50,525 nucleotides of DNA from IDS-8 sp036381215 (GTDB lineage: Bacteria > Pseudomonadota > Gammaproteobacteria > Steroidobacterales > Woeseiaceae). The notes beneath the pieces are model-generated. The model was not told where the DNA came from, did no database searches, and saw only the letters and a program-made list of their open reading frames with translations. The translations under genes and the position numbers were made by a program. Below, in pieces: positions 8,322 through 19,917 of this stretch; position 1 is the stretch's first letter, and each line of letters opens with the position of its first letter. Location of the stretch: assembly GCA_036381215.1 (NCBI GenBank), contig DASVDF010000017.1, positions 1 through 50,525 of the forward strand, written 5' to 3'.

Positions 8322-8870
8322 TCAGCGCACCGGCCGCACGTCGACGCGGATGCGCAGGCGCTCACCCGGATCGTACGGCATGTCGGTCGCGTACTTCTGG
8401 CCGTGGTAGGTATAGAGCACGCGGTAGCTGTCGATCCGCTCTTCCTCGTGCGTCGTGTAGCGGGTCTCGCAGCGCTTCACCGGGGTCGCGTACTCGGTCG
8501 TCGCGTAGCGCTCACGGTTGCCGGCGCCGCTGCCGATCGCGGCGCCCGTGAGCGCGCCGGCCACCGTCGCGGCGTCGTTGCCGCTGCCACTGCCGAACTG
8601 GTGGCCGATGACGCCGCCGATGACCGCGCCGACGAGCGCTCCCACCGGGCTGCCGGGCGGCCGTTCCTCGACGCTGTAGTAGCGGGTCTCCTCCCAGCAT
8701 TCACGCACGGGCGTGCGGACGGTGACGTAGCGCACGTTCGGCTGCACGCTCAGCACGCGCGCGTAATCGTAGACGGCACCCTGCCGGCCGTAGGGGTCGG
8801 CCAGCACCGCACCGCTCGCCAGCATCAGCACCGTCGCGGCGGCGCCGGACAGAATCGCTTTCCTGTTCAT
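8322..8870 (-). CDS. Glycine-zipper 2TM (17-kDa surface antigen-like) envelope protein
   Basis: A 182-residue exported protein. The signal peptide is about 1-24 (ending SGAVLA). A Tyr/Arg-rich segment follows, then a glycine zipper GALVGAVIGGVIGHQFG continuing through GALTGAAIGSGAGN, and a C-terminal part with RCETRYTTHEEER. This is the Rickettsia 17-kDa-antigen / glycine-zipper 2TM type, usually an outer-membrane or periplasmic protein of unknown role. ATG 8870 gives a proper signal peptide; an ATG 25 codons upstream would put charged residues ahead of it. Single gene, minus strand. Confidence 0.75.
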   Translation of the reverse strand: MNRKAILSGAAATVLMLASGAVLADPYGRQGAVYDYARVLSVQPNVRYVTVRTPVRECWEETRYYSVEERPPGSPVGALVGAVIGGVIGHQFGSGSGNDAATVAGALTGAAIGSGAGNRERYATTEYATPVKRCETRYTTHEEERIDSYRVLYTYHGQKYATDMPYDPGERLRIRVDVRPVR

Positions 8871-8970
8871 GTGCTTCTCCCGATCCTTGCCTGGACCGCC
8901 CGGGCACTCTTCCCGAGCCTCGCGCGAACGATACGGCCGGGCCAATGAACCGTGCCTGAACGGGGACCTG

Positions 8971-9786
8971 TCATCCGCCGGACGACGGCCGGGTCGCGCG
9001 CGATGCGCGCTCCTGCTTGGCGGCCTGCCAGTAGGTCTCGAGGGTTTCGAGCGGCAGGTCCGCGAGCGCCTGTCCCTTCGACCGGACCGCCTGCTCCATG
9101 TGCCGGAAGCGGCCCTCGAACTTGCGGTTCGCCGCCGCCAGGGCGGTCTCGGCGTCCACGTCGAGGTGGCGAGCCAGGTTCACGACCGCGAACAGCAGGT
9201 CGCCGAGCTCCTCGGCGACCTGCGCCGGCGGTCCTGCGCGGCGGGCCTCCTCCAGCTCCGCGAGCTCCTCCAGCACCTTTGCGCGCGGGCCCTCGACGTC
9301 CGGCCACTCGAAGCCGACCCGCGCGGCCCGCTCGCCGAGCTTCTGCGCGCGTTTCAGCGCGGGCAGGGCGTGCGCGACGCCGGCCAGCGCGCTCTCCCCG
9401 GCTGCCTCGTCGCCCCCGCGCTCCTCGGCCTTGATGCGCTCCCAGGCGCCGGGCTCCGGTCCGCGCGCCCGCTCTTCGCCGGTGCCGAACACGTGCGGGT
9501 GACGCCGCCGCATCTTCGCCGCGATGCCTTCCGCGACCGCCTCGAAATCGAAGGCGCCGGCCTCCTCTGCCATGCGCGCGTGGAACACCACCTGGAACAG
9601 GAGGTCGCCGAGCTCGTCGCGGAGCGCACTCCAATCCTCGCGCGCGATCGCGTCGGCCACCTCGTAGGCCTCCTCGATCGTGTACGGCGCGATAGTCGCG
9701 AAGCTCTGCTCCCGGTCCCAGGGGCAGCCCTGCTCGGGATCTCGCAACCGGCGCATCACTTCAAGCAAATTCTCTATCGCGGACAT
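8971..9786 (-). CDS. mazG: Nucleoside triphosphate pyrophosphohydrolase MazG
   Basis: A 271-residue two-domain MazG. The first domain has RDPEQGCPWDREQ, TIEEAYEVADAI and ELGDLLFQVVFHARMAEE (the EExxE...ExxD metal site); the second repeats it (KVLEELAELEEA, EELGDLLFAVVNLARH). MazG hydrolyses all NTPs to NMP and pyrophosphate, limiting aberrant nucleotides and, in E. coli, counteracting MazEF-related stress. ATG 9786 gives the conserved N-terminus. The last about 12 residues (RASRATRPSSGG) are encoded by a REP-like element at 8993-9016, so the natural end was probably near WQAAKQE. Confidence 0.93.
   Translation of the reverse strand: MSAIENLLEVMRRLRDPEQGCPWDREQSFATIAPYTIEEAYEVADAIAREDWSALRDELGDLLFQVVFHARMAEEAGAFDFEAVAEGIAAKMRRRHPHVFGTGEERARGPEPGAWERIKAEERGGDEAAGESALAGVAHALPALKRAQKLGERAARVGFEWPDVEGPRAKVLEELAELEEARRAGPPAQVAEELGDLLFAVVNLARHLDVDAETALAAANRKFEGRFRHMEQAVRSKGQALADLPLETLETYWQAAKQERASRATRPSSGG
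8993..9016 (-). repeat. REP-like element inside the 3' end of mazG
   Basis: The minus strand reads GCAGGAGCGCGCATCGCGCG then CGAC, the same core as the intergenic copies. It is translated as part of the MazG C-terminal tail. Confidence 0.75.
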
Positions 9787-9790
9787 AACT

Positions 9791-10426
9791 CTATGATTCA
9801 AAATCTACCAGCATGCTCCGCAGGCTGATGACGATAGCGGCGGTCACACCCCAGATCCGCTCCCCGGCGTAGCGGTATTCGATCACGGGCAGCTGCCGGC
9901 CTGCCACCTCGCGCGTGCCCTCGCGGACGTTGCCCGCGTCCAGCAGGAACGCGAGCGGGACCTCGAAGGCGTGCTGCACCTCGCCCGCGTCGATGACGAG
10001 CTGCACGTCCGGCCTGATGAGCCCGACCACGGGCGTGACGGCATACCCCGAAACGGTGAGCACCGGCTCGAGATAGCCTGCGACCTCCACGTCGCGCCGC
10101 GTGATGCCCACTTCCTCGTGCGCCTCGCGCAGCGCCGCGGCCGCCGCGTCGGCATCGCCCGACTCCATGCGGCCGCCCGGAAAGCTCACCTGGCCGGGGT
10201 GGTAGCGCAGGTGCGCCGCGCGGCGGGTCAGGAGCACGGACAGGCCGTCGCGCCGGTCGACGACCGGCACGAGCACGCCCGCCGCCTTGAGCCGGCGCGG
10301 CACGCGCTGCCGCAGCTCGGCCGGCCAGCGGTCGAACTCCGGCGGCAGCACGACGTGGCGCGGGTCGTCCGCCAACGCGGTGCCGGCCAGCCGACGGCGC
10401 AGCTCCGCGGCCGTCAGCGGCTGCAC
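9791..10426 (-). CDS. NUDIX hydrolase, CoA pyrophosphatase type (NudL-like)
   Basis: A 211-residue NUDIX protein. The CoA-pyrophosphatase signature LLTRR...HPGQVSFPGG is directly followed by the Nudix box (GGRMESGDADAAAAALREAH then EEVGI). This subgroup splits coenzyme A to phosphopantetheine and 3',5'-ADP. The start is GTG 10426 (MQPLTAAELRRRL); no upstream start is visible in frame. It lies four bases upstream of mazG and in the same direction, so the two NTP/CoA house-cleaning hydrolases are probably co-transcribed. It is likely the E. coli YeaB/NudL equivalent, but the symbol is left open. Confidence 0.85.
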   Translation of the reverse strand: MQPLTAAELRRRLAGTALADDPRHVVLPPEFDRWPAELRQRVPRRLKAAGVLVPVVDRRDGLSVLLTRRAAHLRYHPGQVSFPGGRMESGDADAAAAALREAHEEVGITRRDVEVAGYLEPVLTVSGYAVTPVVGLIRPDVQLVIDAGEVQHAFEVPLAFLLDAGNVREGTREVAGRQLPVIEYRYAGERIWGVTAAIVISLRSMLVDFES

Positions 10427-10493
10427 GGGGGCGTCCGCAGCAAAACCGCGATCCCGTGTGGAAGTCGCTGCGGCAGGAGCGGCGCGCGCGAGC

Positions 10494-11879
<1,386 letters not shown>

Positions 11880-11922
11880 TTCTTCGCGTCTCCACTCGCG
11901 GCTGCAACCGCGTGCAATGGTG

Positions 11923-11928
11923 TATGAT
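11923..11928 (+). promoter_or_regulatory. Candidate -10 box for purB
   Basis: TATGAT lies in the divergent fumC-purB gap and would give a leader of about 33 bases before the purB ATG. No convincing -35 is visible. Confidence 0.3.
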
Positions 11929-11967
11929 TCGCGCTTCGCGTGCCAGAGTCCAGCAGCCTGAGAAGCC

Positions 11968-13323
11968 ATGACGATCAGGGCACTGTCGCCGCTCGACGGC
12001 CGTTATGCCGGGAAGGTCGGAGCGCTGCGCGACATCTTCAGCGAGCACGGGCTGATCCGCTATCGGGTACTGGTGGAGGTCCGCTGGCTGCAATGGCTCG
12101 CCGACGAGCCTTCTTTCGCACCGCTGCCGCCGCTGCCGCCGATCGTCAAAGGGGCATTGAACCGGATCGTGGACGGGTTCACGACCGAGGACACCGAGAA
12201 GATCAAGAAGGTCGAGGCGACGACCAACCACGACGTCAAGGCGGTCGAATACTTCATCCGCGGGCAGCTCGGCACCGGAGCGGACGTCGGTAACATCGGC
12301 AACTTCATCCACTTCGGCTGCACGTCGGAGGACGTCAACAACCTCGCCTATGCGCTGATGCTGCGTTTCGGCCGCGACAACGCGCTGGTGCCCGCGATGA
12401 AGGAGCTGCGGGCGAAGCTGCGCGCCATGGCGAACGAGTACGCGGCGCTGCCGATGCTGTCGCGCACGCACGGCCAGCCGGCGACGCCGACGACGTTGGG
12501 CAAGGAGCTCGCGAATTTCGCATCGAGGCTCGCCCGCGCGCAGGCGCAGTGGTCGAAGGTCGAGATCCGCGGGAAGATGAACGGCGCGGTGGGCAACTTC
12601 AACGCCCACGTGGTCGCGTGCCCGGAGGTGGACTGGGCGGACGTGAGCCAGCGCTTCGTGGAATCCCTGGGACTGTCGCCGAATCCGCTGACGACGCAGA
12701 TCGAGCCACACGACTGGACGGCGGAATACGCGGACGCGCTGGCGCGCTACGCGACGGTGCTGCTCGACCTGTGCCGCGATCTCTGGGGCTACGTGTCTCT
12801 CGGCTATTTCCGGCTGCGGGTGAACGCCGCGGAGACCGGCTCGTCGACGATGCCGCACAAGGTCAACCCGATCGACTTCGAGAATGCGGAGGGCAATCTC
12901 GGGATCGCGCGCGCCCTGCTCGGGCATTTCGCGGAGAAGCTGCCGGTATCTCGCTGGCAGAGGGACCTGAGCGATTCCACGGTGCAGCGCAATTTCGGGG
13001 TGGCGGCGGGTCACGTGCTGCTCGCCCTGCGCGCTACGCTCGCCGGGCTCGAGAAGGTGCAGGCGGACACGGCGGCGACCGCGCGGGACCTCGACGACGC
13101 CTGGGAGGTGCTGGCGGAGGCGGTGCAGACGGTGATGCGCTGCCACGGGATCGCCGAGCCCTACGAGCAGCTGAAGGCGCTGACGCGCGGCCGCAAGGTC
13201 ACGCGCGACCTGCTGCACGAGTTCATCGCCGGCCTCGACATCCCGAAGGACGCAAAGCAGCGCCTGCTGGACCTCACCCCCGCCACCTACATCGGCCTCG
13301 CCCCCACCCTCGCCAGATCCTAG
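11968..13323 (+). CDS. purB: Adenylosuccinate lyase
   Basis: A 451-residue enzyme of the E. coli-type PurB group (starts MTIRALSPLDGRYAGK). It cleaves SAICAR to AICAR plus fumarate and adenylosuccinate to AMP plus fumarate. The family motifs are TTNHDVKAVEYF, SRTHGQPATPTTLGKE (catalytic His) and SSTMPHKVNPIDFEN (signature with catalytic Ser). It is divergent from fumC. Downstream, after a 342-base gap, come a conserved hypothetical gene, nudJ and mnmA; purB, nudJ and mnmA are also neighbours in E. coli. Confidence 0.96.
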   Translation: MTIRALSPLDGRYAGKVGALRDIFSEHGLIRYRVLVEVRWLQWLADEPSFAPLPPLPPIVKGALNRIVDGFTTEDTEKIKKVEATTNHDVKAVEYFIRGQLGTGADVGNIGNFIHFGCTSEDVNNLAYALMLRFGRDNALVPAMKELRAKLRAMANEYAALPMLSRTHGQPATPTTLGKELANFASRLARAQAQWSKVEIRGKMNGAVGNFNAHVVACPEVDWADVSQRFVESLGLSPNPLTTQIEPHDWTAEYADALARYATVLLDLCRDLWGYVSLGYFRLRVNAAETGSSTMPHKVNPIDFENAEGNLGIARALLGHFAEKLPVSRWQRDLSDSTVQRNFGVAAGHVLLALRATLAGLEKVQADTAATARDLDDAWEVLAEAVQTVMRCHGIAEPYEQLKALTRGRKVTRDLLHEFIAGLDIPKDAKQRLLDLTPATYIGLAPTLARS

Positions 13324-13665
13324 CCGGGCGTTGCCGATCGGCGACGGGGACACGGGTGCACGTCGGCGGCGATTTGCGTTAGGGTACGCACCCTTCGCAG
13401 GGCCAAAGGACGGCAGCGCGCGAGCAAAACTCGCTGCCGCAGTCAAGAGCGTCGGTCACGGCCCGCGAGGGTCCGGGGCCGTGCAATGTCCGCAAAACGT
13501 GACGCAGTTGACAACGATGTCCGAATGTCACCGGTAACATAATGCTACCGCGGCATTCAGGCGACCGCTTCGAGGTCCCTCCCGGACCGTTTTCGCAAAA
13601 GCTCGTTCGACTGCTCCCGAGGCGCAGTGCAGGTGTTATCAGCTCAGGGTGCGACAACGCGTAAC
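13324..13665. other. 342-base intergenic gap with three successive hairpins
   Basis: No convincing gene is seen. Three stem-loops follow one another: AGGGT/ACCCT at 13381-13394; a bulged CGGCAG..CGAG / CTCG-CTGCCG stem at 13411-13439 with an AAAA-containing loop; and a perfect 8-bp CACGGCCC/GGGCCGTG stem at 13457-13483. TTGACA occurs at 13508-13513 and an AT-rich TAACATAAT at 13535-13543, but their 21-base spacing is too long for a standard promoter unless CCGGTA is the -10. The hairpins may terminate purB or form a leader or small RNA. Confidence 0.45.
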
Positions 13666-14166
13666 ATGATGGAAACGACACGGAAGAAAGGTCGTCGCTG
13701 GGTGATCTCGACGCAGGAGGAGATGCGCCAGGCGGTCATCGAGGTGGCGAGCGAAGCGACCCGCCGCGTCTCGATTTTCACGCACGATCTCGAGCCGGGC
13801 ATCTACGACGATGCGGATTTCCTCGAGGTGGTGAAGCGGCTGGTACTCTCCCAGGCTTACGCGCGCATCCGCGTGCTGATCGCGGACCCGTCGCGGGCGG
13901 TGAAGAACGGCAATGCGCTGGTGCTTTTGGGCCGGCGGCTGAATACCTACATCGAGTTCCGCCACGTCCGCGAAGATCTGCGGACGCATTCCGAGTCTTT
14001 CTGTATCGCCGACGAGACCGCGCTGGTGTACCGCCTGCAGGCCAGCCGCTGGGAAGGTATCGCGGACACGTACGAACCGTCGATCGCGAAGGTTTACGGC
14101 CGCATGTTCGACGAGATCTGGCATGCCAGTGAGGTGGAATTCGAGTTCCGCCAGCTCGGCATCTGA
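13666..14166 (+). CDS. Conserved hypothetical protein (DUF7931-like)
   Basis: A protein of 166 residues if started at the first of two tandem ATGs (13666/13669), or 179 from GTG 13627; no strong ribosome site decides. It contains SIFTHDLEPGIYDD, IRVLIADPSRAVKNGN, RRLNTYIEFRHV and a C-terminal YGRMFDEIWHASEVE. From memory this matches the short conserved protein next to nudJ/mnmA in Pseudomonas-type genomes, now called DUF7931. That domain has been suggested to resemble phospholipase D-like folds and is sometimes fused to a GNAT acetyltransferase. The position (purB - this gene - nudJ - mnmA) supports that identity. No HKD motif is seen, so catalysis is not claimed. Confidence 0.65.
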   Translation: MMETTRKKGRRWVISTQEEMRQAVIEVASEATRRVSIFTHDLEPGIYDDADFLEVVKRLVLSQAYARIRVLIADPSRAVKNGNALVLLGRRLNTYIEFRHVREDLRTHSESFCIADETALVYRLQASRWEGIADTYEPSIAKVYGRMFDEIWHASEVEFEFRQLGI

Positions 14167-14198
14167 AACCGGTACCGAAGCCAGTTCCTGAGCGAATC

Positions 14199-14690
14199 GT
14201 GCTCCCTACGGATCTGACAGTGGCTGCCGTCGTCCCGCGAGCCGGCCGCTATCTCATCGTCGAGGAACGGGTCGGCGGCGCGCTGGTGATCACGCAGCCC
14301 GGCGGCCACATCGAGGCCAACGAGTCGCCGGAGGATGCCGTCGTCCGCGAAACGCTCGAGGAGAGCGGCTGCGTCGTGACGGTGGACAGCCTGCTCGGCG
14401 TCTATCTCTGGATCCATCCCCAGACGCGGCAGCAGTTCCTGCGCATCGTGTACGTCGCCAACCTCGTGTCCGAAGACCGGTCCCGCCCCCTGGAGGACGG
14501 GGTGCACGCGGTCCACTGGTACTCGGTGGACGACCTCAGGCGCCGCCGGCAGTCGCTGCGCTCGCCGGTCGTCATCCGCTGCGTCGATGACCACGTTGCC
14601 GGGGTGCGCAAGCCGCAAAGCCTCCTCGCGCCGCTGCTGCCGATCCAGCAGCACGTCGACGCCGTGATCGCGAGCGCCTGCCTGGTCTGA
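14199..14690 (+). CDS. nudJ: NUDIX phosphatase NudJ
   Basis: A 163-residue NUDIX hydrolase starting at GTG 14199 (MLPTDLTVAAVV). The Nudix box is GGHIEANESPEDAVVRETLE followed by ESGC. In E. coli NudJ acts on thiamin pyrophosphates and nucleoside di/triphosphates, and its gene directly precedes mnmA, as here. The C-terminal part (VIRCVDDHV, LLPIQQHVDAV) fits the family. It probably shares a transcript with the preceding gene (32-base gap). Confidence 0.85.
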   Translation: MLPTDLTVAAVVPRAGRYLIVEERVGGALVITQPGGHIEANESPEDAVVRETLEESGCVVTVDSLLGVYLWIHPQTRQQFLRIVYVANLVSEDRSRPLEDGVHAVHWYSVDDLRRRRQSLRSPVVIRCVDDHVAGVRKPQSLLAPLLPIQQHVDAVIASACLV

Positions 14691-14721
14691 GGCCCGGTCC
14701 GGAGCCGGGCGGCCCGTCGCG

Positions 14722-14727
14722 TATAAT
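14722..14727 (+). promoter_or_regulatory. TATAAT -10 box immediately before mnmA
   Basis: A perfect TATAAT ends seven bases before GTG 14734, so transcripts from it would be leaderless for that start. Alternatively it is used with a later start (GTG 14761), or mnmA is read from the nudJ transcript. The -35 region is poor. Confidence 0.4.
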
Positions 14728-14733
14728 TCGCGC

Positions 14734-15888
14734 GTGATCGAGTTCCCGCCCATCGAGTCCGTGCGCGGACGGCGCGTCGTCGTGGGTCTTTCCGGCGGCG
14801 TGGACTCCGCGGTCGCGGCCCTGCTGCTCCAGGACGCCGGAGCGGACGTCCACGCCCTGCACATGACCAACTGGGAGGACGACGACGGCTATTGCACCGC
14901 CGCCGCCGACCTCCAGGATGCACGCAAGGTCTGTGACGCGCTGGAGATCCCGCTGCATCACGTGAGCTTCGCGCGCGAGTACCGCGACGAGGTCTTCGCG
15001 CATTTCCTGCGCGAGTACCAGGCCGGGCGCACGCCCAACCCGGACGTGCTGTGCAACCGCGTCATCAAGTTCGGCGCGTTCCGGCGCTACGCCAAGCGCC
15101 TTGGCGCGGACGGCCTGGCCACAGGGCATTACGCGCAGATCGGCAGCGAGGGCGGCCGGCCGGTCCTGTGCAAGGCTGAGGACGCCGCCAAGGACCAGAC
15201 CTATTTCCTGCACGCAGTGACGGCCGACGCGCTCGCGGAGACAGTTTTTCCATTGGGCGCGCTCGCCAAGCACCACGTGCGGGCGCTGGCGCGCGATCAC
15301 GGCCTGCCGGTCTTCGACAAGAAGGACAGCACCGGCATCTGCTTCATTGGCGAGCGGCCGTTCCGCGAGTTCCTGGCGCGCCACCTCACGGCACGGCCGG
15401 GGCCGATCCGCACCCCGGAGGGCGAGGTGCTCGGCGAGCATGCCGGCCTGCCGTACTACACGATCGGCCAGCGGCAGGGCCTGCGGGTGGGCGGGCGCGC
15501 CGGCAAGGGCGAGGCGCCGTGGTACGTCGCGGCGAAGGACGCCGCAACGAACGCCCTCATCGTCGTCCAGGGCGATCACCCCCTGCTCTACACGGACGAG
15601 CTCACGGCCGTCGACGCGAGCTGGATCGGCGCCGAGCCGGACGCGCTCGTGCGCGGCGGGCAACTCGCGTGCCACGCGAAGATCCGCTACCGGCAGCCGG
15701 ACCAGGCCTGCCGCGTACGAAGCACCCCCGACGGCCTGTCGGTGAGCTTCGCGGAGCCGCAACGCGCCGTGACCCCCGGGCAGTTCGTCGTGTTCTACGA
15801 CGGCGAGCGCTGCCTCGGCGGCGCCGTGATCGCATCCGCGGGAGCGGATGCTCGCGCTCCTGCCGGCGCGCTCAGGGCCGCCGGCTGA
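14734..15888 (+). CDS. mnmA: tRNA-specific 2-thiouridylase MnmA
   Basis: Makes the 2-thiouridine at wobble U34 of tRNA-Lys, -Glu and -Gln (a tRNA-Lys with TTT anticodon is encoded at 32590-32664). It has the PP-loop GLSGGVDSAVAALLL, the catalytic Cys of NPDVLCN (about residue 107) and the second Cys of STGICFIGE (about residue 203), plus a C-terminal barrel ending DGERCLGGAVI. It is 384 residues from GTG 14734; GTG 14761 (VRGRRVVVGLSGG) is also possible and closer to the E. coli N-terminus. The last about 16 residues (Ala/Gly/Arg-rich) are encoded by a REP-like inverted repeat and look like an acquired tail. Confidence 0.94.
   Translation: MIEFPPIESVRGRRVVVGLSGGVDSAVAALLLQDAGADVHALHMTNWEDDDGYCTAAADLQDARKVCDALEIPLHHVSFAREYRDEVFAHFLREYQAGRTPNPDVLCNRVIKFGAFRRYAKRLGADGLATGHYAQIGSEGGRPVLCKAEDAAKDQTYFLHAVTADALAETVFPLGALAKHHVRALARDHGLPVFDKKDSTGICFIGERPFREFLARHLTARPGPIRTPEGEVLGEHAGLPYYTIGQRQGLRVGGRAGKGEAPWYVAAKDAATNALIVVQGDHPLLYTDELTAVDASWIGAEPDALVRGGQLACHAKIRYRQPDQACRVRSTPDGLSVSFAEPQRAVTPGQFVVFYDGERCLGGAVIASAGADARAPAGALRAAG
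15838..15863. repeat. REP-like inverted repeat inside the 3' end of mnmA
   Basis: GCGGGAGCG, a short spacer, then CGCGCTCCTGC: both arms resemble the GNAGGAGCG core of the repeat family. It is read in frame as the MnmA tail. Confidence 0.6.
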
Positions 15889-15894
15889 ACGGAC

Positions 15895-15903
15895 TGTTAT
15901 AAT
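15895..15903 (+). promoter_or_regulatory. Extended -10 promoter of acnA
   Basis: TGTTATAAT (TG-n-TATAAT, consensus extended -10) lies just after the mnmA stop. Transcription would start near 15910, leaving a leader of about 70 bases before acnA. No -35 match is evident, as expected for an extended -10 promoter. Confidence 0.6.
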
Positions 15904-15979
15904 GAGCGCCCGCGCCGCGGCTCCTCGTTCTAAAGAAGGCCGCGGCCCCTCCCGAGAATCAGAAAGCTCCCGGAGACCG

Positions 15980-18664
<2,685 letters not shown>

Positions 18665-18676
18665 GGCAACGCTTCC

Positions 18677-18685
18677 TGCTACACT
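18677..18685 (+). promoter_or_regulatory. Extended -10 candidate upstream of the DUF2333 gene
   Basis: TGCTACACT (TG-n-TACACT) begins 12 bases after the acnA stop codon and would give a leader of about 48 bases before ATG 18740. The motif resembles those ahead of acnA, nfeD and the DUF1538 operon. Confidence 0.45.
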
Positions 18686-18739
18686 GCGCGGCGTCGGCCC
18701 GACATCCCGCCGGGCGGGCGTACGGGACAGCCGAGCTAC

Positions 18740-19762
18740 ATGATCTTCAGACGTCGCAAGGCCAGTGACGGAGCGCCCGGCTCACCGGGCCGGTGGCCGT
18801 CCTGGCTCACGCCGGCCCTGTACGCCGCGGCCGCGGTGCTGCTCCTCCTGACCGTGCTCGCCGTCTACTGGTCACGCGAGCCGGACGTGTTCTGGGTGAA
18901 CCGGAATCCCGATTCGGAGCGCGTGGTCGTCGGCTACGCTTGCACGGACACGCTGATCCGGGTCGCCGGCACGCTGCTCGACAAGCCGGGCGGCTACCTG
19001 AGCAACGACCGGTTTCCCCCGGGCGTATTCCTCGACAACATCCCGAACTGGGAATTCGGCGTGCTGCAGCAGGTACGTGACTTCGCGCGCGTCTTCCGCA
19101 ACGATTTCAGCCGCAGCCAGTCGCAGTCGCGCGAGGATCCCGATCTGGCCGCCGCCGAGCCGCATTTTTTCTTCGACAACGATTCCTGGATCCTGCCGCC
19201 GAGCGAATCCCGCTACCGGGACGCGATCGCCGGGTTCGAGCGCTACCGCGACCGGCTGATCGGCAGCGCCACGCCACAGGCAGAGTTCTACGCGCGCTCG
19301 GACAATTTGCGTGAGTGGCTGGCACAGGTGGAGAAGCGCCTCGGCAGCCTGTCGCGGCGGCTCGGCAACAGCGTCGCGCAGGACGTGATCAACACCGACC
19401 TCGCCGGCGACCGCGCGGCCGAGGCCAGCTCGCCGCACGGCGATCGCGTCGCGGTGCGCACGCCGTGGCTCGAGGTGGACGACGTGTTCTTCGAGGCGCG
19501 CGGCACCGCCTGGGCCCTGCTGCACTTCTTCCGCGCCGTCGAGTTCGACTTCGCCCAGGTGCTGAAGGACAAGAACGCCGAGACCAGCGTGCGCCAGATC
19601 ATCCGCGAGCTCGAGGCGAGCGTCGAGCCGCTGCGCTCACCGATGGTGCTGAACGGCGGAGGCTTCGGGCTGTTCGCCAATCATTCGCTGGTGATGGCGA
19701 ACTACCTCGCGCGCGCGAACGCCGCCGTGATCAACCTCCGCGAGCTGCTCGGCGAGGGCTAG
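18740..19762 (+). CDS. DUF2333 family inner-membrane-anchored protein
   Basis: A 340-residue protein with a basic N-terminus, one membrane segment (about 25-45) and a long periplasmic domain. The family hallmark KPGGYLSNDRFPPG is followed by DNIPNWEFGVLQQVRD; FFFDNDSWILPPSES and LREWLAQVEKRLGSLSRRL are further conserved blocks. DUF2333 proteins are common in Pseudomonas and relatives and have no established function. The tail (MVLNGGGFGLFANHSLVMANY) is also well conserved. It is probably monocistronic: the preceding acnA gene ends 75 bases upstream and a dense hairpin array begins at its stop codon. Confidence 0.85.
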   Translation: MIFRRRKASDGAPGSPGRWPSWLTPALYAAAAVLLLLTVLAVYWSREPDVFWVNRNPDSERVVVGYACTDTLIRVAGTLLDKPGGYLSNDRFPPGVFLDNIPNWEFGVLQQVRDFARVFRNDFSRSQSQSREDPDLAAAEPHFFFDNDSWILPPSESRYRDAIAGFERYRDRLIGSATPQAEFYARSDNLREWLAQVEKRLGSLSRRLGNSVAQDVINTDLAGDRAAEASSPHGDRVAVRTPWLEVDDVFFEARGTAWALLHFFRAVEFDFAQVLKDKNAETSVRQIIRELEASVEPLRSPMVLNGGGFGLFANHSLVMANYLARANAAVINLRELLGEG

Positions 19763-19911
19763 GGAATCTCTGCACGTAGTGCAGAGATTCCCTGCGGGGC
19801 AGGGATGCCCCGCCGCGCCAGTCGCGTCTGCGACTGACAGCGCGGGAGCAAGGGCAAAGCTAAGCTTTGCCCTTGCGACGCTGCACAAGTGCAGGATGCA
19901 CTTGTGCAGCG
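19762..19911. repeat. Array of five consecutive perfect stem-loops
   Basis: Between convergent genes are five adjoining hairpins. (1) 14-bp stem 19762-19775/19779-19792, loop GTA. (2) 8-bp stem 19794-19801/19806-19813. (3) 7-bp stem 19819-19825/19830-19836, extended by CCGCGC/GCGCGG outside a bulge. (4) 13-bp stem 19848-19860/19864-19876, loop TAA. (5) 15-bp stem 19879-19893/19897-19911, loop GGA. All stems are exact. The first two hairpins recur in diverged, inverted form at 45493-45550. It differs from the GTAGGAGCG REP family. Confidence 0.85.
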
Positions 19912-19917
19912 CTTCGA

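Noticed and set aside
13331..13537. A 68-codon frame in the gap after purB
   Set aside because: No ribosome site, no family resemblance, and it overlaps the three hairpins; composition is that of random GC-rich DNA.
19762..19911. CRISPR-like array
   Set aside because: The stems differ from one another in sequence, there are no equal-length spacers, and no cas gene is near; it is a hairpin cluster, not a CRISPR.
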